From NCBI GenBank assembly GCA_002338715.1, contig DDIR01000115.1, forward strand, positions 7,718-20,006: a stretch of DNA of 12,289 bases. Reading direction: 5' to 3'. The notes under the pieces were generated by a model, which did not search any database, was not told where the DNA came from, and was given only the letters and a program-made list of their open reading frames with translations. A program made the position numbers and the translations under genes. Below are positions 6,132 through 12,289 of the stretch, piece after piece; the stretch's first letter is position 1; each line of letters starts with the position of its first letter. The stretch is from Phycisphaerales bacterium UBA1845. GTDB taxonomy: Bacteria; Planctomycetota; Phycisphaerae; UBA1845.

Positions 6132-8165
6132 TCAATCACGCTCATCACCGAATGGGGCCCACGTGACCGCCTCGGGAATCTCATAGACCAGGACCGAATT
6201 GTTGATCCAGGCGTCGGGCTCACGCGTGCGGAGATAGCTGCAGAATCGCGCAAATGCCAGTGAGCGGTAGGTCCCGTTGGCGCTACCGGGATCGGAGCTG
6301 TCCGACGTTTGCGATTGGTAGCGCTGCTCCAATTCCGCTGTCCAATCGTGGAGACTTTCGCCGCGATACGTTTGGTAGACCTGCTGCAACGTGGTGGCAC
6401 TGATCAGGTACGTCCCCGGACCGTAGCTCTCGATGCGCTGCGACTTATCTGTCATCGCCTCGGGAAGTTGGATCGCATCGATCTTGAAGTGGTCGATCGC
6501 CTTGCTCCCACCGCTGCCGAAATACGACAGATAGACGGGCGCGGTATTCTGCGAATTCTTCCGGTGATCGATGAAGTGCTTGACTCCGGGCAGATCCTGC
6601 CCCCAATCCAGCGAGCTGTCCACGAGGTACTTGTAACCGTTTTGCGGACCGCCGACGATCGAATTGAAATAGGTCAGGTAGTTGGGAAACGTCCACAGCG
6701 AGCAGGCGATGAATAATCCGACCAACGCATACACGCCCACGCGCACGCTGCGCATGTGACTGCGAATCACAAACGCTGCCGCGCCGCAGACAACGAACAG
6801 AATCGGGTAGATCGGCAGAATGTGACGATGACCGATGTTCAGGTGCGTCCGCATTGAGGCAATCCAGTAGATCGCAAAAAATGCCCACAGCGGCGTCGTT
6901 CGATACAGCCAGCTCTTCCAGCCCGGGCGTTCATCGGCTCCGCCCTTGCTGAAGATCGCATACAACAGCAGCACGAGCAGCAATGCGAATAGCGGCAGCG
7001 GCGTCTTGATCAGAAATGCCCACGGGAAAAACCAGCGGTGTCCGAACAGGTCGATGCTTCCATTCATGAACGCCATGCGCCCGCGAGCCGTCTGTGCCGA
7101 CATGACGGCGCTGTAGATGTATGCCTCCGGGAACAGCCGATGCTCGCGTAGGAATGTCACAGTTGGTTCGAGGTGATCGAGGCTTCGCAGTTGCCACTGC
7201 CAGACATCCTGCCCCTCGGGGATCGCATTCGGACAAAAATATCGATCGCGCCCTGCTTCTGCGCCACGCATCGAGTCATAGCGAAATCCGTATGCCGCCC
7301 AGATGCACGCCCACACCACGAGAACCCACACGACAAGCACCGCCCCAAAGCAACCGAGTTGCCCTGCGACTCCAGAGAATTGTCGCCTGACGTTCCCGAG
7401 TTTGATTTCAAGCGGTTGTCGCGAAATCAATCGCACGGTCAACATCACCAGCCCCACCGGGATGATCAGGACCGCGGACATTTTTGACAGAAACAAACCG
7501 GCCAGGCACAGCGCACTTACCAGCACACTTGCGATCGTGACACGGTGCAGCATCCACCAAATCGACAGCAGGCATGCCGCAAAAAACAGCGCCGCGATGC
7601 AATCGGTCGTGACCAATCGACCATGGGCGAGCATCGTCGGGCTGAACGCATAGAGCGTCAGCGAGATTAGTCCGCCCACCTGTCCGAACAGCTTTGATGA
7701 TGCGGAGTAAACGAGCAGTCCCAGCGCAACACTCAACAGCGCGATCATCGCGCGCCCACGCCACAATAAACTGTCAATGATCGCATCGTTCCCGCTCTTG
7801 GCGTAATAGAAGAATGCACGGCCGACCTGCCACACGTCGGAGGTGTACCACGATGCGTGCTGCATCCAGCTTTGGGGGAACTTCACGTCATTGCCAAGCC
7901 CGGGGATCGCCGCCCACACGTGTGCAAGTGGCGGATGCGGCGGTTCCAATCGAAAGTCGCCGGTAAGTAAATAACTATATCCCCGCGTCAGGTGCGCGAT
8001 TTCGTCGTAGGTGTTGGACTTGTTCAGGACGCTGGTGACGGCCAGCACGTAATGAACGATGCATAGCCCCACGACCGCGAGGATCGCTCCCTTTGCAGAA
8101 GCGCCCGCCGACTTTGAACTGGGTTGCTCGGTATTTGCTTTTTTGGATCGCGATTTCCTGGCCAT
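6132..8165 (-). CDS. PMT/ArnT-like GT-C membrane glycosyltransferase
   Basis: The 677-residue polytopic protein most likely moves a sugar from a polyprenyl-phosphate carrier onto an acceptor on the outer face of the cytoplasmic membrane. A basic, Ser/Lys-rich cytoplasmic tail (residues 1-26) is followed by helix 1. The first outer loop then carries Y53-D54-E55-x-x-H58 and EPPHPPLAH (74-82). The acidic pair after helix 1 and the HPPL motif mark the PMT_2/phospholipid-carrier-dependent family (GT39/GT83-like). About ten further hydrophobic segments follow. RHILPIYP lies around residue 445 and SSLDWGQDLPG near 518-526, both known in this family. The C-terminal 150 residues are soluble and presumably periplasmic. 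It lies 48 bases after the large membrane protein gene on the same strand, which suggests co-transcription. The sugar and acceptor are unknown. The ATG at 8165 has only a weak ribosome binding site. Confidence 0.85.
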   Translation of the reverse strand: MARKSRSKKANTEQPSSKSAGASAKGAILAVVGLCIVHYVLAVTSVLNKSNTYDEIAHLTRGYSYLLTGDFRLEPPHPPLAHVWAAIPGLGNDVKFPQSWMQHASWYTSDVWQVGRAFFYYAKSGNDAIIDSLLWRGRAMIALLSVALGLLVYSASSKLFGQVGGLISLTLYAFSPTMLAHGRLVTTDCIAALFFAACLLSIWWMLHRVTIASVLVSALCLAGLFLSKMSAVLIIPVGLVMLTVRLISRQPLEIKLGNVRRQFSGVAGQLGCFGAVLVVWVLVVWACIWAAYGFRYDSMRGAEAGRDRYFCPNAIPEGQDVWQWQLRSLDHLEPTVTFLREHRLFPEAYIYSAVMSAQTARGRMAFMNGSIDLFGHRWFFPWAFLIKTPLPLFALLLVLLLYAIFSKGGADERPGWKSWLYRTTPLWAFFAIYWIASMRTHLNIGHRHILPIYPILFVVCGAAAFVIRSHMRSVRVGVYALVGLFIACSLWTFPNYLTYFNSIVGGPQNGYKYLVDSSLDWGQDLPGVKHFIDHRKNSQNTAPVYLSYFGSGGSKAIDHFKIDAIQLPEAMTDKSQRIESYGPGTYLISATTLQQVYQTYRGESLHDWTAELEQRYQSQTSDSSDPGSANGTYRSLAFARFCSYLRTREPDAWINNSVLVYEIPEAVTWAPFGDERD

Positions 8166-8213
8166 GTCGTCTCGCGAATGGTGGTTGGTCTACGCATCGA
8201 AGATCGGCGCCGA

Positions 8214-10934
8214 TCACTCGTCTGCAGGATTTTCCGCTGCCGCTGCCTTTGCAGTCGGCGCCCTCCAAACCTGATAGCGCCCCGAATAACCGACATCGAC
8301 CCAGCCCTTGCTTGCCAACACTTGTGCGATCTGTCCGCGTACGCGTCGCCCGGACTCGGATGACACAGGTCGATCAATAATCACGTGATCAATCGGGTAC
8401 ATCTCGCACAGCTGATCAAACAGAGTCACATCCAGTCGGCCTTGGCGCATCGCATTGAACACGCCGAGAGCGACATCTCGGAAATCCTCCGCGTCAGCCG
8501 CCCGCATGAACTTGTCGCGTGAGAAGACGAGCTGAATATTCGGCATCAGTTGCGGCAGTTCGTGATGCACAAGAAACGGTCCGAACACAAATGGATTCGC
8601 TTCGACACAGCCGAGTAAGTCGACGAGACCGTGTAGGTCATCCGAGAATTTGGTCAGGTTCTTTGGGGCGTCGCCCACCTGAAGGGGCATGCTCGATGTT
8701 TTGAGCAGCATGCCGCCAACACCTGCGAGCGTGACGATCGAAGCCACCAGCGAAATCAGCGGTGTCATCTTTTCAAGGCGTCCACGAATGAGCACGCAGA
8801 CACTCCAATAGATCATCGTCGCCAGCACCGCCCCACTGACGAGTTGCGGCAGCATCCAACGCCCGCGCCAGAAAATGGACATCGGCAGCGCCTTGTTGAG
8901 GACATGCCCCAACGGTTCAACGTTGCACGCAAGCAGCGCCGCCGCCCCCAGCCAACCAACGTAAAACACTTCGCGGCGACGGAACCCAAAACCCAGAAGC
9001 AGCGGGACTGCCAGCGCCCCGATCGTGTAAAGCGTCGTCAAACCGAAGGACCAGAACGGATCCAACTGCGGGATCGGTGTGCCCTCGCATTCGTAGACCA
9101 CGAGCTTCGTCTCAATCTTCTTGATGCGGTACAGGGGGCGCTTGCCATACATGATTGCCCACACGCCGTCGGCTTCCGGTTCGAGAATGACATCCTGCGG
9201 AAGCCCCACATTGTTGGCCCAAAGTGCGCCGCGAACTTCATCGGTTAGGGTGCTTTGCTGAAGCTGCTGCTCCAGGTCGCCATAAATCGTAAAGAGTTCT
9301 TCATCGATGCGGATGACATCACGCGATTGAATCCGCGAGCCCTTTTCGCGACCGCTCGAAAGTTTTGGACCGTCCTTGGGTTGCTTGGACACCGTATAAT
9401 ACAAGCCCGCCAGCCCGCACGAGAAAACCAGCATCGCCAGAAGATACAGGACGGCTTTTCGATCAAACAGAATCGCACCGACAACCATGGCCGTGGACCA
9501 GACCATCGCGTTGATCGTTCCAAATGGGTGCACCGTATGGGCGACGATGCCCGTGCAGAACGCAAACGCAAGGTGCAACTTGCCCGGACGGGTGGCCAAC
9601 AGCAACAGCGCCGCGAGTTGCATGGGCTGCACCCAGATCAGGTGAACCCCCTTGGACTGCATCGCCCGAAACGCGATCATCTCGACTTCGCAACGGGCAT
9701 GATCCCAGGTTTTGTAGATAAGCAGCAACGCGACAAACAAACCGAGCGGCACGAGCCATCGATCGTTTCGAAAAATCACGGAGAGGACGGCGACCAGACA
9801 ACTCGCCCCGATCAGAATCATCAGCGGGGGCATGACGCTGTGATGCAGCGCGGGTGGCGTGATGCCGGTGAATTTCGCGATCATCGCAACCAGCGGCGCC
9901 ATCATGGGCGACATCGACGCCCTGCTCATCGGCACGTTGCTGCCGATCGATGGTTCGAACCTGCCCATCTCTGCGCCATACAGATAGTCCGTCGCCTCGC
10001 AGACATAGGCGACGTCGTCCACGTTCCAAAGCAGCGTCGACGCCTTTTTTGAAGGGACGGGCACGGACTCCGAATATACGACGCGCATCAGATGCACCGT
10101 CAAACAAGCTGCCGCTATCCAGATGAGTAGCGAAAGCCAATTGCCCAACAGTGCAATCGGCGCTTGGGCGCTTTCCGAAGACTTGCGCGACTTGGCCCCC
10201 TTACCGCGATTGCGGGTTTGCCCGCTGTCTTCAGCCGTTGCGCCGTGTTCGTCAGCCGACTCGTCGATTTTGGCGGCCCTATTTCGCAACCCGGCGACAA
10301 GCAGGGTCAATCCGCCCAGAATCGAACCGACCGCGCCCACAACAACGCCATGCCACCAGCCGGGTCGGCTGTATTGGTCATAGCGGATCTTGAATTGAAA
10401 CTCTTCGGAAGGCGGTGAGGCCATCACCACACCGACGATCACGACACCGAGACAAATCAACACGATCGCCGCGATGATCTTCGACGCGTTCAACCCGAGA
10501 TCAAAACTTGGCCAGCGCGGTGCGTCAGGCGACTCGGATTCTTTCTTGTGCGCCAGGAAATGCGCGATCGCGGCGATGAGCCCGACGTAAACCAAACCAA
10601 ACGTCCACATGTACGTGGAAAGCGTCCAGTGCAGCATGCAGCCCATCCAACCAACGCAGGCAGCCGGCACCATCGCGAGGAGCGTGGCTACGCCGAAACG
10701 GGCGGCGATTCCGGAAAAGGGATGTGGCGCGGGAAAGAACAGATTGACCGCGAGCAAGCCCGGAACCAGCAGCACGATCCAAGCCAACGCAACCCAGATC
10801 AATTCAACGCGTACACCGGACGCACAGATTGCGAGCGGCGCCATCAAGGGCAGCAGCGCACGAATCCACTCCGTCGGCGTTCGCTTCGAATCCTCTGGAG
10901 AAAGCCCGAGTATGTTTGAAACCATCCGATGCAT
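8214..10934 (-). CDS. Very large polytopic membrane protein, possible GT-C-like glycosyltransferase
   Basis: From the ATG at 10934 this protein has 906 residues; GGA lies nine bases upstream. A TTG at 10970 would add 12 residues, and an ATG at 10925 would remove three. I see about 13-16 hydrophobic segments. A charged, low-complexity cytoplasmic loop around residues 215-265 (Lys, Arg, Ser, Glu) separates an N-terminal membrane block from the main one. After the next helix a loop carries NVDDVAYVCEATDYLYG, with D306 D307. An acidic pair in the first large outer loop is how GT-C transferases place their catalytic residues, but the family signature is not one I recognise. A large soluble part interrupts the helices around residues 505-600, and the last 150 residues are soluble too (DHVIIDRPVSSE and a Trp-rich end). 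It is followed at 48 bases by the PMT-like gene, so both probably act in one pathway. Function assignment is inference; the coding call itself is firm. Confidence 0.8.
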   Translation of the reverse strand: MHRMVSNILGLSPEDSKRTPTEWIRALLPLMAPLAICASGVRVELIWVALAWIVLLVPGLLAVNLFFPAPHPFSGIAARFGVATLLAMVPAACVGWMGCMLHWTLSTYMWTFGLVYVGLIAAIAHFLAHKKESESPDAPRWPSFDLGLNASKIIAAIVLICLGVVIVGVVMASPPSEEFQFKIRYDQYSRPGWWHGVVVGAVGSILGGLTLLVAGLRNRAAKIDESADEHGATAEDSGQTRNRGKGAKSRKSSESAQAPIALLGNWLSLLIWIAAACLTVHLMRVVYSESVPVPSKKASTLLWNVDDVAYVCEATDYLYGAEMGRFEPSIGSNVPMSRASMSPMMAPLVAMIAKFTGITPPALHHSVMPPLMILIGASCLVAVLSVIFRNDRWLVPLGLFVALLLIYKTWDHARCEVEMIAFRAMQSKGVHLIWVQPMQLAALLLLATRPGKLHLAFAFCTGIVAHTVHPFGTINAMVWSTAMVVGAILFDRKAVLYLLAMLVFSCGLAGLYYTVSKQPKDGPKLSSGREKGSRIQSRDVIRIDEELFTIYGDLEQQLQQSTLTDEVRGALWANNVGLPQDVILEPEADGVWAIMYGKRPLYRIKKIETKLVVYECEGTPIPQLDPFWSFGLTTLYTIGALAVPLLLGFGFRRREVFYVGWLGAAALLACNVEPLGHVLNKALPMSIFWRGRWMLPQLVSGAVLATMIYWSVCVLIRGRLEKMTPLISLVASIVTLAGVGGMLLKTSSMPLQVGDAPKNLTKFSDDLHGLVDLLGCVEANPFVFGPFLVHHELPQLMPNIQLVFSRDKFMRAADAEDFRDVALGVFNAMRQGRLDVTLFDQLCEMYPIDHVIIDRPVSSESGRRVRGQIAQVLASKGWVDVGYSGRYQVWRAPTAKAAAAENPADE

Positions 10935-11166
10935 GCGTCTTGTTCCGTTGCGATAACTTGAGTCACGCAATCACTGCCGATTTGCCGGACAGTGTAGGGA
11001 TCGACCGCAGTCACACAAGTTTGCAGCCAATCAAGCCGACCGATTTCGACGATTGACCTGAAACCGACAATTGACCTGAAACCGACAATTGAATTGGACG
11101 AGCCCGACGCGCCTCGCTAACTTGTCCGCTTCAAGTGTTCACAGGCAAGACAACCGTTGCAGGACT
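10935..11166. other. Divergent intergenic region of the glycosyltransferase locus
   Basis: This 232-base spacer must hold the promoters of the minus-strand pair and of the plus-strand TMTC-like gene. It contains the 18-base tandem repeats listed separately. On the minus strand TTGTGT and TACACT with a 16-base spacer (about 10990-11017) is a weak promoter candidate for the pair. On the plus strand no clear -35/-10 pair stands out, although TTGA recurs three times in the repeats. Confidence 0.4.
11052..11092 (+). repeat. 18-bp tandem repeat, 2.3 copies
   Basis: The unit ATTGACCTGAAACCGACA occurs at 11052-11069 and again, without mismatch, at 11070-11087. A third partial copy, ATTGA, follows at 11088-11092. 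The repeat lies about 75 bases before the start of the TMTC-like gene. Each full unit contains TTGACC, close to a -35 box. It could be an operator array with sites 1.7 helical turns apart, or replication slippage without function. Confidence 0.75.
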
Positions 11167-12289
11167 ATGGCCAAGAAAGCGTCCAAAAGCAAAAACCGCA
11201 ACCGGCAAGAACCGCGCCGATCAGGTGATTCGCAAGGAGTCGCCCCAAGCCTGTCGCACTGGGACAAGTCGACCAGCGCTCCTGTTTGGGTTCACGTTGC
11301 GATTCCGATCTTGCTTGCCGTTTGTACGTTCGTGACATTCCTGCCCGCTCTCGACGCGGGATTCACCAATTGGGACGATGACAAAGTCATCACCAACAAC
11401 CCACAAATCCGTGGGTTGACATCGGAGCACGTCAACTGGATGTTCACCAAGGACAAGATGGGTCACTACCATCCGCTGACCTGGATGTCGTACGCCATTG
11501 ACCACGCGATCAGCCATTCGCGTTTTGAAAATTTGAATCAAAAGGCCAAAGATCGTTATGTTGCCGGCCTTGATCCCAAGATCGTCCACTTGACCAATCT
11601 GATTTACCACGTTCTGACCGTCGTTGCATTCTATTTTCTGGTGCGATTGATTCTGCGCATCACGATTCATGACCCGCCGGCTGCTGCGGACTACTTGACG
11701 CCTTTGGCGGCTGCTTTCGCAGCATTGTTTTTTGGCTGCCATCCGCTGCGTGTTGAAAATGCGGTCTGGGTGACGGAGCGGCGCGATGTGTTGTCGGCGA
11801 TGTTCTTGATACCCTGCCTCTACTGCTACCTGCGCTATGTGCTGGTGCACCGCTGGGACGGGCGGAAGATCGCGTTTTATGTTGCGTCGATTTTGTTGCT
11901 CGGGTTGTCGCTTCTGTCGAAAGCATGGGGCATCACCCTGCCGGCTGTCATGCTGGTCTTGGACGTTTATCCGCTAAAGCGCGTTGGTGGAAAAAGCGGC
12001 TGGTCGATTAATCGCATGCTTGGCGTCGTGATCGAGAAGATTCCGTTTTTTGTATTGGCGATGATCTTCGCGACATTCGCGAAAGCAGCGCAGGCCAATC
12101 AACGCGGGACGATGAAATCGCTCGCCGAATGGGGCATCGACGATCGAATCGCCCAGTTTTTCTATGGACTCTTCTGGTATTCGTACAAGACGCTCGCGCC
12201 ATTTAATCTTGCCGCGCTTGTCCCCCTGCCCACCCCCAACAACCCGTTCGCCGCGCGATACGTCATCGCGGCTGTTGTCGTAATCGCAG
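11167..12289 (+). CDS. TMTC-like GT-C membrane glycosyltransferase (3'-truncated)
   Basis: The ATG at 11167 (AGGA just upstream) opens a frame that runs off the window after 374 codons. The N-terminus is very basic (MAKKASKSKNRNR) and cytoplasmic. Helix 1 is at residues 43-62, followed by GFTNWDDDKVITNNPQIRGL (65-84), in which the acidic run D70-D72 is the expected catalytic site, and YHPLTWMSY (101-109). HPLRVENAVWVTERRDVLSA lies at 192-211 and LLSKAWGITLPAVMLVLDVYPL near 250. These motifs are the signature of bacterial TMTC-type proteins (compare HPLRVESVAWVAERKDVLS and LDYWPL in relatives), which usually have a C-terminal TPR domain and are thought to mannosylate or otherwise glycosylate proteins outside the cytoplasm. 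The TPR part would be beyond the window. A loop of about 15 extra residues lies before IVHLTN. It is divergent from the other two membrane genes and probably part of the same function. Confidence 0.88.
   Translation, partial: MAKKASKSKNRNRQEPRRSGDSQGVAPSLSHWDKSTSAPVWVHVAIPILLAVCTFVTFLPALDAGFTNWDDDKVITNNPQIRGLTSEHVNWMFTKDKMGHYHPLTWMSYAIDHAISHSRFENLNQKAKDRYVAGLDPKIVHLTNLIYHVLTVVAFYFLVRLILRITIHDPPAAADYLTPLAAAFAALFFGCHPLRVENAVWVTERRDVLSAMFLIPCLYCYLRYVLVHRWDGRKIAFYVASILLLGLSLLSKAWGITLPAVMLVLDVYPLKRVGGKSGWSINRMLGVVIEKIPFFVLAMIFATFAKAAQANQRGTMKSLAEWGIDDRIAQFFYGLFWYSYKTLAPFNLAALVPLPTPNNPFAARYVIAAVVVIA

Noticed and set aside
9255..10052. A 265-codon plus-strand open frame opposite the large membrane protein
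   Set aside because: The translation is a low-complexity Arg/His/Gln-rich sequence typical of an antisense shadow; the minus strand has a regular hydrophobic segment pattern.
11221..11850. A 209-codon minus-strand open frame opposite the TMTC-like gene
   Set aside because: The plus strand encodes a continuous protein with strong family motifs through this stretch.

Overview
The window looks like a chromosomal segment of a moderately GC-rich planctomycete-like bacterium, probably near the Phycisphaerae. I infer this from gene types, not from a search: a large protein with a membrane helix, coiled coil and TPRs of the kind that forms the C-terminus of planctomycetal Ser/Thr kinases, a Rho factor with a basic insert, and several very large membrane glycosyltransferase-like proteins. 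Both ends cut through genes.

Left part (1-4085). A truncated plus-strand TPR gene ends at 1960. It is followed by a hairpin-containing spacer and a minus-strand tRNA-Val(GAC) with a good promoter and an unusual C33. Next come two divergent genes: a small membrane-anchored protein of unknown function (minus) and a solitary D12-class adenine-N6 DNA methyltransferase (plus). A perfect 24-bp inverted repeat, each arm of which is itself a hairpin, separates the methyltransferase from the convergent response regulator. It resembles a REP/BIME-type element and could act as a two-way terminator.

Middle part (4086-5887, minus strand). A single-domain CheY/PleD-like response regulator lies downstream of the transcription terminator gene rho. 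The Rho protein lacks the usual N-terminal helical domain and carries an Arg/Gly/Asn-rich insert in its RNA-binding domain.

Right part (6132-12289). Two minus-strand genes, 48 bp apart, encode a roughly 906-residue polytopic membrane protein of unrecognised family and a 677-residue PMT/ArnT-like GT-C glycosyltransferase. Divergent from them is a truncated TMTC-like GT-C membrane protein. The divergent intergenic region carries 2.3 copies of an 18-bp tandem repeat. The three genes suggest a locus for transferring lipid-linked sugars to an extracytoplasmic acceptor such as protein or cell-surface glycan. The acceptor and sugar cannot be read from the sequence.

No CRISPR array, transposase, integrase or prophage gene was seen. 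Most of the window is ordinary chromosomal sequence. The points most worth a second look are the nested palindrome, the C33 tRNA, the altered Rho N-terminus and the glycosyltransferase locus.
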